A DNA stretch of 64,000 nucleotides, from assembly GCA_026003215.1 (NCBI GenBank), contig BPGV01000001.1:1242466-1306465 (forward strand). The letters are read 5' to 3'. Origin of the DNA: Bacteroidia bacterium. GTDB lineage: Bacteria; Bacteroidota; Bacteroidia; SpSt-205. Under the pieces are notes generated by a model, which was given only the letters and a program-made list of their open reading frames with translations, made no database searches and was not told where the DNA came from. Shown one piece after another: positions 53,901-61,731 of this stretch (positions are counted from its first letter, which is position 1; each line of letters opens with the position of its first letter). Made by a program: the position numbers and the translations under genes.

Positions 53901-56345
53901 ACCAGCCCCCAAGATGTGCAATACAGCTCCACCGGCCGAAAAACCATAACCTACGACGGCAATACCTACACCGAGTTTTGGAACATCCTGATTGACAACC
54001 AGATACCTACCATTACCGCTTCAGCCACGGCCGTCTGCCCCGGCACTACGATAAACTTCACCGCAGACCTCGTGGGAATAAACTACACATGGCAGCTGGC
54101 CTCTGATGCAGCCTTTACCAACATCCTCGCCACAGGCACCACCCAAAACTGGAGCTACACCTTCAACACGCCGGGCACATACTATGTGCGGCATCGCCGC
54201 TATACGGACTGCTGCGGCTGGAGCGGCTGGAGCACTATGCTCACCATCACCGTATATCCCCTTCCTGCTGCGCCTACAGCCTCGGGCAACAGTCCAGTCT
54301 GCCGCGGCACTGCTCTGGTCTATACCGCCACGGCCCCCGCTGGCGTGACCTTTGAATGGTACACAGCCTCTACAGGCGGTTTGCTCGTAGGAACGGGCGC
54401 TTCGGTGACAATTCCCTTCACGAGCGGGTTTTCTCTTTGGCCTTCTAACTACAACGCCACGGGTACCTACACCCTCTATGTAGAGTCGGTCTCGCCGCAG
54501 GGCTGCCGCAGTGCGCGTACCCCTGTCAGCATCGTGGTCAATCAAATCCCCGCTCCAACCGCTTTGAATGTGAGCCGCTGTGGCCCCGGCCAGGTCGTGC
54601 TCACTGCTACCTACACCGGCCCCGGCACCCCTACCTATAACTGGTGGGACGCCTCCTCTGGCGGCAACCTCCTCCAAACCGGCGGCTCCAATACCTATAT
54701 CGCCACCGTCACCACCAATACTACCTTCTATGTGTCGGTAAGCGTGCCCGGCTGCGTGGAGAGCGCCCGCACCCCCGTAAATGTTACCGTTACGGCAGCA
54801 CCTACGACCGATACGTGGACAGGGGCTGTAAGCACCGATTGGTTTGACGGGGGGAACTGGCTCAGCGGCTGCGTGCCCAACTGCGGCACCAGCGTTACTA
54901 TCCCCGCCGGTGCTCCATGGTATCCCAATATCACCTTCAACCTCGTCCCCGCCGCCTGTAACAACATTACCATCCAGAACGGCGCTTCCCTCTCCTTTGT
55001 CTCCCCTGCCGCTGAGCTTCAAGTGTGTGGCCATTTTATCCACGATGGCGCCCTTAACACCACGAGCGGAGGAAGGGTGCGTTTCGTCGGCAGTGGCGTA
55101 CAAAACTATGCCCGCTCCGCCACCGCCACAGGGAACTTCTACCAGGTCCTCATAGACAAGGGGGCAGCGCCCCTGGCCAGCCGCCGCGTAGAAGTGACCC
55201 TCCTCCCTATGACCATCACAAACCAGCTTCACTTCATCGCAGGCCGCATCGGCACCTTGGCCACCAACCACGTAGCCGTAACGAACCCCAACCCCGTCTC
55301 TATCACCGGCTACGGCATAGATAACTATGTGATGGGGCGACTCATCCGGGCGATTGACCCCGCAGGAGGCTTGTACGCCTTCCCCGTGGGCGACCGTCAC
55401 GAGTCTGAAGGTCTCACCTACAAAGGCTATCAGCTCGCAGAAGTCAACCTTACCAATACAGCTTCCGTCACAGGCCTCTTAGCCTTCTTTACTCCTCTCC
55501 CGCAAACGGTGCCCACCCTCAGCGAACCCCTCTGCGGCACTAACTACACTTGTGCGCTGGATAACGGCTTTTGGACTATCCAAGTCAATAGCGGCACAGG
55601 TGTCCCGCAATACAACCTCACCCTCTACTCCCGCAACTACACAAGCTGTACGGGCCAGGCGTATTACAGCATTTACAAGAGGGACGGAGCCGGCTGGTAT
55701 CTAAACGGCACTTGTGCTTCACCTTCTACTATCACCCAGACTCGGCGCAATGCCATGACGGGCTTCTCGGACTTTGTGGTGGTAGGCTCAACTACGCCGC
55801 TGCCTATAGCCTCCCTGAGCCTGGCAGCCCAGCCGGGGGCCTCAGCTATCGCCTTGGAATGGCAGCCTGACCGTGAAGAGAATGTCTCGCGCTATCAGCT
55901 GCTCCGCTCTACGGACATGCATACCTTCAGCCCCATTACAGAAGTGCGGGCAGACGGTGGCCCCTATCGTTACTTAGACACGCAGGTACAACCCGGCCAG
56001 CTCTACTACTATGTGGCAGTAGCCCAAGACGCTCAAGGCCGCGAAATCCTTCGTTCTAACATAGCGCAGGCCAGCCTCGCCGCTGAGGCGCTCACCTTCG
56101 CCGCAGCTATCCAGCCGAATCCCACCCGCAACGGCTCTGCCCTCCTCCTCTTTCTCCCCGAAGCCGACTCCTTGGAGATTAGGGCATACAACAACTTAGG
56201 ACAGCTCGTATGGTTCCATAAAGGGTATTATGGGGCGGGGCCTTATCGGCAATCTCTCCCGTCTCACGATTGGGCCCGCGGCTTATATGCCATAGAGCTG
56301 CGAGGACAGCGCTACAGCTGGAGCGGGAAGCTCATCCGTGAATAA
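50991..56345 (+). CDS. Giant type IX-secreted surface protein with Gly/Cys-rich insert
   Basis: 1,784 residues. The signal peptide ends TLLWAQ|S. Order of regions: PPC-like domain (about 60-215), SbsA-type Ig-like domain (about 216-320), Ig/PKD-like modules (323-477), right-handed beta-helix (480-637), a Gly/Asn/Cys-rich insert (about 638-900), PKD- and Ig_7-like repeats (about 920-1270), a WTGAVSTDWFDGGNW module, an Fn3-like domain (about 1610-1690) and a C-terminal domain with IQPNPTRNGSALLLFLPE and GLYAIELRGQRYSWSGKLI, the type A T9SS sorting signal. Likely a secreted and surface-attached adhesin or structural protein; no catalytic domain is evident. ATG 50991 follows the promoter. Confidence 0.88.
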   Translation: MKLRYLFGLAYGLSTLLWAQSLEELAARKMRITDSLNALAQMGIPIGPPPGVPRPLSLPESDCPNAINVCQQTYTYTSSPPDYGTVQELGNNTCLLNREQKTAWFIFTVQQSGTFGFIINTTYDYDFALFDYGAIGGCGGTSMATPIRCNYSADYGNTGLDANNPQPGSLQWNASQPPLMPGINVTAGQTFILVVDNWTGDATGFTITFTGTAQIFDNTPPAIQSVSCTSNPNQLLVTFNELIRCNSIHPTDFSLGAGITVTAATGIGCGTYTNQVLLTFSGTLNSGTRTLTIQTGTDGNTILDKCGNAILAGTTFNFSYLGPLTVTATPSTICSGDNVTLQVTASGGIPAGATINWNTGATTASTTVSPPATTTYTVSVAYGGCSRTGTVTVTVNPDPVISATPTTAVICSGTALITGTTTIPGGQWQYNNGSGWTNTPNPMNLAAGTYQIRYQSPQGCWSNVVTVTVSTAPPPSTNTCNVIYVTPTGSSTAAGTKADPTNLQEALNRAACSNTIIKMATGDYTITAPITTITSNITLEGGFDAANGWRKTSQAGATRILRTNANVEGCADGTNAPRLVALQISNAQNFRLQDLTVEVQNAPAASSACASGRGVSTYALYLSNCSNYRIVRCRFITGNGSNGLAGANGSGYRPDGSPGTGGAGGTGSMTRCDGCGGNGGNGTAASTGAAGGAGGNGCCGSGCNWVGCNASGCTGCYGSNGANGANGANGTIVSPPAPGVWFTPVQSNPGQPGGHGGGGGGGGGGDIGTCCLSTCYSGPTDGGRGGDGGRGGNPGQGGWGGGGVFCIFLYQNGAGGQFIDIELNTPVPGGGGAGGTGAPGQSGQSGNPGSIHGCAGAPCTTGCCGGDCGAGGNGGNGGSGGAGGNGGAGTAGMGARLYLVNGTAPTLIQGGTTITIVTGGNNPSPFIFSGQPIITVADVACTNTDVSFSTGDAAPHSWNFGVGATPATSTTSPQDVQYSSTGRKTITYDGNTYTEFWNILIDNQIPTITASATAVCPGTTINFTADLVGINYTWQLASDAAFTNILATGTTQNWSYTFNTPGTYYVRHRRYTDCCGWSGWSTMLTITVYPLPAAPTASGNSPVCRGTALVYTATAPAGVTFEWYTASTGGLLVGTGASVTIPFTSGFSLWPSNYNATGTYTLYVESVSPQGCRSARTPVSIVVNQIPAPTALNVSRCGPGQVVLTATYTGPGTPTYNWWDASSGGNLLQTGGSNTYIATVTTNTTFYVSVSVPGCVESARTPVNVTVTAAPTTDTWTGAVSTDWFDGGNWLSGCVPNCGTSVTIPAGAPWYPNITFNLVPAACNNITIQNGASLSFVSPAAELQVCGHFIHDGALNTTSGGRVRFVGSGVQNYARSATATGNFYQVLIDKGAAPLASRRVEVTLLPMTITNQLHFIAGRIGTLATNHVAVTNPNPVSITGYGIDNYVMGRLIRAIDPAGGLYAFPVGDRHESEGLTYKGYQLAEVNLTNTASVTGLLAFFTPLPQTVPTLSEPLCGTNYTCALDNGFWTIQVNSGTGVPQYNLTLYSRNYTSCTGQAYYSIYKRDGAGWYLNGTCASPSTITQTRRNAMTGFSDFVVVGSTTPLPIASLSLAAQPGASAIALEWQPDREENVSRYQLLRSTDMHTFSPITEVRADGGPYRYLDTQVQPGQLYYYVAVAQDAQGREILRSNIAQASLAAEALTFAAAIQPNPTRNGSALLLFLPEADSLEIRAYNNLGQLVWFHKGYYGAGPYRQSLPSHDWARGLYAIELRGQRYSWSGKLIRE
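52903..53690 (+). repeat. Gly/Asn/Cys-rich low-complexity segment
   Basis: Inside the giant gene. GGX and GXN runs (GSNGANGANGANG, GGHGGGGGGGGGGDIG, GGNGGNGGSGGAGGNGGAG) with about 17 Cys in CC, CxxC and CxxxC spacings. It emerges from the end of a beta-helix (YRIVRCRFITGNGSNG) and returns to ordinary sequence at ARLYLVNG. Confidence 0.9.
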
Positions 56346-56363
56346 GCCTCTCACCTTCAAAAA

Positions 56364-56403
56364 GCCCGCGGGGCCGCTAAAAGCGGCCCCGCTTTTGTTT
56401 TAT
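56364..56403. terminator. Strong bidirectional terminator
   Basis: GCGGGGCCGC (56368-56377), loop TAAAA, GCGGCCCCGC (56383-56392): a 10-bp perfect stem followed by TTTTGTTTTAT on the plus strand and, reading the minus strand, by GGGCTTTTTG. It separates the convergent giant gene and guaA. Confidence 0.93.
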
Positions 56404-56418
56404 AACGAAAGAAACGCC

Positions 56419-57933
56419 CTACTCCCACTCAATCGTAGCGGGCGGCTTAGTAGAGAGGTCATACACCACGCGGGTTACCTCGGGCACCTCGGCGAGGATA
56501 CGCTGGGCCGCTTCCAAGAGTACCTCATACGGCAAAGGGGTGGGTTCAGCCGTCATCCCATCGGTGCTATCTACGGCCCGCAGCGCTATCACCTCCCCAT
56601 AGACCCGCTGATCCCCCGCCACCCCCACCGAACGCTGGGGAATAAGCACCGCAAAGGCTTGCCAGGTGCAGCGATACCATCCATGCTTGCGCAAAGTCTC
56701 TATATAAATGGCGTCCGCCTGCTGGAGCTTGTGCACCCGCTCGGGTGTCACTTCGCCGAGGATGCGCACCGCAAGCCCCGGCCCCGGAAAAGGATGCCGC
56801 CCCAAAAACCGCTCCGGCAGCCCCAACCGCCGCCCTATCCGCCGCACTTCATCCTTGAAAAATAACCGCAAAGGCTCCACGATTGTGAGCGCCAGCCGTT
56901 CAGGCAAGCCCCCCACGTTGTGATGCGACTTGATAGTCGCAGAAACCCCTGCCCCGCTCTCTACTACATCGGGGTAAATCGTCCCCTGCACCAGGTAACG
57001 CACGTCCGGGTGGCGCTTCGCCGCCTCTTCAAATACGGCGATGAAGGTATGACCGATGGCTTTGCGTTTGGCTTCGGGGTCGGTCAGCCCCCGTAACGCC
57101 GAGAAAAACCGCTCTTGTGCCGCTACCCGCTCTACCGGCAAGCCTACCTCGGCATAGGCTGCCAGTACTTCTTCTACTTCTCCCGCACGGAGCAGGCCCG
57201 TATCTACAAATATCCCATGGAAGCGCTCGCCAATAGCCCTATGCACCAAGAGGGCAGCCACTGTGGAGTCAATCCCCCCCGAAAGCGCACATATAGCTTC
57301 GCCTTCGAGCATTGCAGCCCGCAGCTCTTCGATGAGCCTTTCTATCTCATCCTCTGCACGCCAACTCCCCGAAAAACCGCATATTTCGTATAGAAAGTTA
57401 CGCAGGAGGACTTCGCCTTCTTCGGTGTGGGCTACTTCCGGGTGAAACTGTACGGCATAGACCTGCTTGTCGGGCACTTCGTAAGCGGCATACGGGATTT
57501 TATCAGTACGAGCTGTCACATAAGCGCCTGCGGGCAACGCCGTGATAGTGTCGCCGTGGCTCATCCATACCCGGCTGCGGGGTGAGAGGTTATGCCACAG
57601 CTTTGACTGAGGGGCGCACACCTCAATATAAGCGGGTCCGTACTCCCGGGCATAACTCTCGGCAACGCCCCCTCCTCCCTGAGCAGCCAGCCACTGGGCA
57701 CTATAACAGATAGCCAGTACGGGCCGCTGACCTATCCAGCTCTCAGGCAGGGGCGGCCCCCCCGTCACCGAAGCATAGCTCCCCGAGAAAATGAGGCCTT
57801 TTACCTCGGGCGGGAGGCTTTCGGGTAAGCGATTCCAGGGCAGCAGCTCAGCATATACCCCCAGCTCTCGGGCCCGCCGTACAATCAATAGACTGTACTG
57901 CGACCCAAAATCAACTACCCAGAGCCGCTCCAC
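56419..57933 (-). CDS. guaA: GMP synthase (glutamine-hydrolysing)
   Basis: 504 residues: class I glutaminase domain (Cys76 in LAICYSAQWLA, with HGDT and the His-Glu pair FHPEVAHTEEGE), ATP-pyrophosphatase domain (ALSGGIDSTVAALL) and dimerisation domain ending DLSTKPPATIEWE. Makes GMP from XMP. Around the nucleophile the usual CYGMQ reads CYSAQ, a departure worth noting although catalytic residues remain. Starts GTG directly after the TGA of the dismutase gene (TGAGTG). Confidence 0.95.
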   Translation of the reverse strand: MERLWVVDFGSQYSLLIVRRARELGVYAELLPWNRLPESLPPEVKGLIFSGSYASVTGGPPLPESWIGQRPVLAICYSAQWLAAQGGGGVAESYAREYGPAYIEVCAPQSKLWHNLSPRSRVWMSHGDTITALPAGAYVTARTDKIPYAAYEVPDKQVYAVQFHPEVAHTEEGEVLLRNFLYEICGFSGSWRAEDEIERLIEELRAAMLEGEAICALSGGIDSTVAALLVHRAIGERFHGIFVDTGLLRAGEVEEVLAAYAEVGLPVERVAAQERFFSALRGLTDPEAKRKAIGHTFIAVFEEAAKRHPDVRYLVQGTIYPDVVESGAGVSATIKSHHNVGGLPERLALTIVEPLRLFFKDEVRRIGRRLGLPERFLGRHPFPGPGLAVRILGEVTPERVHKLQQADAIYIETLRKHGWYRCTWQAFAVLIPQRSVGVAGDQRVYGEVIALRAVDSTDGMTAEPTPLPYEVLLEAAQRILAEVPEVTRVVYDLSTKPPATIEWE

Positions 57934-58557
57934 TCACTTTTGTGCCGAGAGGAAGTTTTGCTCTGCCTGCTCCCAGTTTATGACATTCCACCAGGCCTTG
58001 ATGTAATCGGCGCGGCGGTTTTGATAGCGTAGGTAATACGCATGTTCCCATACATCCAGGCCTAAGATGGGCCGCCCCTTAAACTCACTGATGTCCATGA
58101 GGGGATTATCTTGGTTAGGGGTAGAGCCGATGACGAGCTGGCCATTTTGCCAGATGAGCCAAGCCCACCCCGAACCAAAGCGCCCCATCGCCGCCGCTGC
58201 AAACTTTTCTTGAAACGCTTCAAAACTCCCGAAAGTCTTTGTAATCGCTTCGGCCAGCTTGCCTACGGGCTTACCCGTACTCTTTGGGGTCATAAGGGGC
58301 CAAAAGAAGCTATGATTCCAGTGGCCGCCGCCATTATTACGGACAGCGGTACGAATGTCTTCCGGCAACTTGCTTATGCTGCCTAAAATCTCTTGAAACG
58401 GCTTAGCGGCCCAGTCGGGGTATTTTTCTAAGGCGTTCTTGAGGTTAGTGAGATATGCACCATGATGCTTTTGGTGATGGATTTCCATGGTTTGCGCATC
58501 AATATGCGGCTCTAAGGCGTCGTACGGATAGGGAAGGTTGGGCAGGACGAACTCCAT
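57934..58557 (-). CDS. sodB: Superoxide dismutase (Fe/Mn)
   Basis: 207 residues. Metal ligands: His27 in [11 protein letters not shown], His in [16 protein letters not shown], and Asp/His in [29 protein letters not shown] precedes. Fe and Mn forms cannot be told apart reliably here; many Bacteroidetes enzymes are cambialistic, so the symbol is nominal. ATG 58557 is set by TACCTTTG 4 nt upstream; the longer upstream reading is antisense to the agmatinase-like gene. Co-transcribed with guaA. Confidence 0.93.
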   Translation of the reverse strand: MEFVLPNLPYPYDALEPHIDAQTMEIHHQKHHGAYLTNLKNALEKYPDWAAKPFQEILGSISKLPEDIRTAVRNNGGGHWNHSFFWPLMTPKSTGKPVGKLAEAITKTFGSFEAFQEKFAAAAMGRFGSGWAWLIWQNGQLVIGSTPNQDNPLMDISEFKGRPILGLDVWEHAYYLRYQNRRADYIKAWWNVINWEQAEQNFLSAQK

Positions 58558-58569
58558 ATCACAAAGGTA
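58558..58569 (-). promoter_or_regulatory. Promoter -7 box of the sod-guaA operon
   Basis: TACCTTTG on the minus strand at 58562-58569, 4 nt before the ATG. Confidence 0.75.
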
Positions 58570-58591
58570 GGAAAGATTGGGCGTGCGTGTG

Positions 58592-58603
58592 TACCTTCGC
58601 TGC
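58592..58603 (+). promoter_or_regulatory. Promoter -7 box of the agmatinase-like gene
   Basis: TACCTTCG at 58592-58599 (one mismatch), 4 nt before the ATG at 58604; 22 bp from the divergent sod box. Confidence 0.6.
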
Positions 58604-59533
58604 ATGGGGCAGGTGCAGGAGCGGGTAAGCTTGCCAGCGTTTGGACGCACGACGACTTGGGAGGAAGCCCAGCTTGTGCTTATTGGGGTCCCTTGGGAGG
58701 GCGGCGTTTCTTTCCGCAGGGGTACAAAACAAGCACCTGCCCTCATTCGCGCCGTATCGCCACAGATAGACTACTACCGTTCAGAATGCCCCACGCTGGA
58801 AAAAGCCGGCCTTTTTTGGGTAGAGCCGGAGACGCCTTTCCCTTTCACTGAGACCCCGGACTGGGTGTATGAAACGCAAGTATGCCCGTATGTAGAGCAC
58901 TGGACAGAAGCGGCCTTACAGGCGGGTAAAAGGGTAGCCTTGATTGGAGGCGACCACAGCGTGCCTTTGGGCGCTCATCGCATACTCCAACGCTTCCACC
59001 ATAGCTATGGCGTTTTGCATATAGACGCTCATGCCGACCTGCGCCCCAGTTACGAAGGGCTCACTTACTCCCATGCGACTATCCTCTATCATGTAAGCCA
59101 GCTTCCCGCCGTAGAAAAGATAGTAGCGGTAGGTATCCGCGACTGGGCCGCCGAAGAAGCCGAATACGCCCGCAGCCTCTATCCCCGCCTTATTGTTTAT
59201 GAGGGTCGGCGTCTGGCTCAGGCCGCCTTCTTAGGTCGCCCATGGAGCGAGACCGTCAGCGAAATCGTCAGCCTTTTGCCCCAAAAAGTCTATGTCAGCA
59301 TAGATGCTGACGCCCTGGAAGTAGGATATGTTCCCCACACAGGCACCCCTGTGCCCGGCGGCCTCCGCTACGAAGAGTTGTTTTTCCTCCTGGAAACCCT
59401 TCAGCGCTCCGGCCGCCAGATTATCGCCTTTGACATATGCGAAACAGGCGGAGAGGAGCTGGACGCCATCGTAATGACGCACCTCTTATATCGTTTATGT
59501 GGTATAGCCTTGTGCAGCGGCTCAGAAAAGTAG
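58604..59533 (+). CDS. Agmatinase/arginase-family ureohydrolase
   Basis: 309 residues. The binuclear Mn site is complete: [25 protein letters not shown] and [22 protein letters not shown]. The fold and N-terminal [22 protein letters not shown] loop resemble agmatinases more than arginases. Possible role: agmatine to putrescine and urea. Start set by the promoter. It overlaps the peptidase gene by 37 nt. Confidence 0.88.
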   Translation: MGQVQERVSLPAFGRTTTWEEAQLVLIGVPWEGGVSFRRGTKQAPALIRAVSPQIDYYRSECPTLEKAGLFWVEPETPFPFTETPDWVYETQVCPYVEHWTEAALQAGKRVALIGGDHSVPLGAHRILQRFHHSYGVLHIDAHADLRPSYEGLTYSHATILYHVSQLPAVEKIVAVGIRDWAAEEAEYARSLYPRLIVYEGRRLAQAAFLGRPWSETVSEIVSLLPQKVYVSIDADALEVGYVPHTGTPVPGGLRYEELFFLLETLQRSGRQIIAFDICETGGEELDAIVMTHLLYRLCGIALCSGSEK

Positions 59534-61173
59534 CTTTGCTACTACCGCTCGTAGCATGTGCCCAGTGGGAAGGTACGCAGGTACTCCACGGCCGCCCGCC
59601 TTACACCCGAACCGACACGCTCTTAGGTAGCCTCAATCCCTATCGCTCTTGTTACGATGTGACCCACTATGCCCTGCATATCACCCTCCGCCCCAGCCAA
59701 GAAGCCTTAGCGGGAGAAGTGACCTGTACCTTTCGCTGGGAAGGCGGCGCCGATACCCTGCAAATAGACTTAGACGAGCGGCTCAGCATAAAAGCTATAC
59801 AAGTGGATGGACAGAAGGTACGCTTCCGGCGGATAAAGGACACCCGTGCGGTATGGGTAGCCTTAGGCGGCCGCGGCCGCCGCTGGGAAAAAGGCTCCCT
59901 CCATCACTGGCGGGTGGTTTATGGAGGTAAGCCACGCAAGGCCCCTCGTCCCCCATGGGATGGTGGCCTGGTTTGGAGCAAAACCCCCACAGGCCATCCC
60001 TGGATTGGCGTTGCCTGCCAAGGCGAAGGCGCCAGCCTCTGGTGGCCCCTCAAAGACCACCTCTCCGATGAACCCGACAGCGTAACCCTCTCCTTCTGCG
60101 TGCCAGCGCCTCTTCGCGTGATCGCCAACGGCACCCTTATTTCCGCTTCCCCCCACAAAAAAGATACCTGCTTCACCTACAAGGTTTCCAACCCCATCAA
60201 CACCTACAACATCACCTTTTACGCCGCCCCAGGGTATCAGGTTTTTGAAGATACTTTTTACTCTGCCAGCGGACGCACCATGCCTCTGCGTTTTTCCCTC
60301 TTACCTGAGCATGCGGACAAACACATCTATTTAGCCGAGGAAGCGCGGAAGACCCTCCGAGCCTTTGAGCATTACTTTGGACCTTTTCCTGTACAAAAAG
60401 AGGGCTATGGCCTCGTAGAATCCCCTTACTACGGCATGGAACACCAAAGCGCTATCGCTTACGGGAACGCCTTTCGACAAGAACCCAAATGGGGTTTTGA
60501 TTACATCATCCTGCACGAGAGCGGACACGAATGGTGGGGCAATCATGTCACCGCTGCCGATAACGCTGACCTTTGGATCCAAGAGGGTTTTTGCACCTAC
60601 GCCGAAGCCCTCTTCATAGAATACTACTATGGCTACGAGTCGGCTATCCGATACCTCCTCCAGCAGCGTTCTTACATCCAAAACCGCTTCACTATCCAAG
60701 CACCTTACGGCGTAAATGCCGACCAAACCCAGAATACCGACATCTACTACAAGATGGCCTGGGTCCTCCACACCCTCCGCAGCCGAACCCAAAATGATAG
60801 CTTGTGGTTTGCTTGTCTGCGGGCTATCCAGGACACGTTTTCGTTCAAGACGATAAGGGCCAAAGACCTTATTGATTTTATGAGCCGCCAGCTGCGGGAA
60901 GATCTTTGGCCTTTTTTCCGAGCCTACTTGTATTATCTGCGCCCACCCATCCTATCCTACAAAGTGGTAGAAGAAAACGGCCGACAGTACCTACTGGCTC
61001 GGTGGAGTACAGAGGAAAAAGCTTTTACAGGGCCGATGGAGTTTTTAGCTGGGGAACAGCGGTTGCGCTTTTTCTTGACGCGAAACCTTCAGAAATTTCT
61101 CCTGCCGGAAGGAGTCGCTTCGGTGGTGCCCGATAAAAATCGCTTCCTGGTAATAGTGACCACTGAGCCATGA
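59497..61173 (+). CDS. M1-family metallopeptidase
   Basis: About 558 residues. Zinc motif HESGHEWWGNH near residue 338 with the third ligand Glu in LWIQEGFCTYAE, and a YYGMEHQSAIAYG substrate-binding strand in place of the usual GAMEN. The N-terminal domain (YALHITLRPSQEALAGEVTCTFRW) is the M1 beta sheet. The ERAP/LTA4H-type C-terminal helical domain is reduced. Signal peptide: LLLPLVACAQW can be read as a lipobox (LVAC) or as signal peptidase I cleavage ACA|Q; the second fits the window's other exported proteins. ATG 59497 lies inside the preceding gene. Confidence 0.87.
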   Translation: MWYSLVQRLRKVALLLPLVACAQWEGTQVLHGRPPYTRTDTLLGSLNPYRSCYDVTHYALHITLRPSQEALAGEVTCTFRWEGGADTLQIDLDERLSIKAIQVDGQKVRFRRIKDTRAVWVALGGRGRRWEKGSLHHWRVVYGGKPRKAPRPPWDGGLVWSKTPTGHPWIGVACQGEGASLWWPLKDHLSDEPDSVTLSFCVPAPLRVIANGTLISASPHKKDTCFTYKVSNPINTYNITFYAAPGYQVFEDTFYSASGRTMPLRFSLLPEHADKHIYLAEEARKTLRAFEHYFGPFPVQKEGYGLVESPYYGMEHQSAIAYGNAFRQEPKWGFDYIILHESGHEWWGNHVTAADNADLWIQEGFCTYAEALFIEYYYGYESAIRYLLQQRSYIQNRFTIQAPYGVNADQTQNTDIYYKMAWVLHTLRSRTQNDSLWFACLRAIQDTFSFKTIRAKDLIDFMSRQLREDLWPFFRAYLYYLRPPILSYKVVEENGRQYLLARWSTEEKAFTGPMEFLAGEQRLRFFLTRNLQKFLLPEGVASVVPDKNRFLVIVTTEP

Positions 61174-61700
61174 AAGCTTTCTGGGAGGCGATGGCCGTAA
61201 CCCCTTGGGAAGTACCCGACTTAGACCGCTGGACAGAAAAGGCGCTGGAAAAAGGAGCGACAGCTTTGGTAGTACGGTTAGCTCGGCCGCCGTCGTATGC
61301 CCAGCTTTGGGCATGGGCCCGCCGCTGGGAAGGTGTCCCTTGGCTGGTACATGCTCGGTGGGCCACCCAGCCCCTGGGGTGGGGTATGCATTTTCCCGCG
61401 CCTTCTACTTCACCCCCTCCTAAGCCCGCTCCTACCTACTATTACGGGCAATCTTGCCACACCCCCGAAGAGGTAAAAGCCGCTGCCCCTTGGGCAACCT
61501 ACGTGTGGATAGGCAGCTTTTTTGAAACACCTTCCCATCCCGGCAAGCCCACCCTTCGTTTGGAACTCCTCACGGCGCTACGGGCTACGTATCCGGACCT
61601 TCCCCTCGTAGCGATTGGGGGCATCAGCCGCCCCGAGCAAATAGCAGCGGTGCGCCAAGCGGGGGCCTCCGGCTTTGCCGCAATACGGTATTTTTTATAG
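61170..61700 (+). CDS. Thiamine phosphate synthase/TenI-like protein
   Basis: 176 residues, shorter than the usual ThiE (about 205). The (beta/alpha)8 end is well conserved: YGQSCHTPEEVKAAAP, VWIGSFFETPSHPGKP, PLVAIGGISRPEQIAAVRQAGASGFAAI. The N-terminal part with the pyrophosphate-binding residues is only weakly recognisable, so it may be a TenI-like protein rather than an active synthase. Overlaps the peptidase stop by 4 nt. Confidence 0.78.
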   Translation: MKAFWEAMAVTPWEVPDLDRWTEKALEKGATALVVRLARPPSYAQLWAWARRWEGVPWLVHARWATQPLGWGMHFPAPSTSPPPKPAPTYYYGQSCHTPEEVKAAAPWATYVWIGSFFETPSHPGKPTLRLELLTALRATYPDLPLVAIGGISRPEQIAAVRQAGASGFAAIRYFL

Positions 61701-61719
61701 GGGGCGCCGGTGAAAGTGG

Positions 61720-61731
61720 TATCTTTGCTGC
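61720..61731 (+). promoter_or_regulatory. Promoter -7 box of the E1 dehydrogenase gene
   Basis: TATCTTTG at 61720-61727, then CTGC and the ATG at 61732. Confidence 0.76.

Noticed and set aside
51897-55400. Long minus-strand open frames (about 508 and 459 codons) inside the giant secreted protein gene
   Set aside because: They are antisense shadows created by the Thr/Gly/Ala-rich codon pattern of the plus-strand gene. They encode no recognisable domains, and the plus strand has a promoter, signal peptide, known modules and sorting domain.
59497-59560. M1 peptidase as a lipoprotein (LVAC lipobox)
   Set aside because: Not excluded, but ACA|Q fits the Gln-at-+1 pattern of all other exported proteins in the window, so the lipoprotein call was not made.
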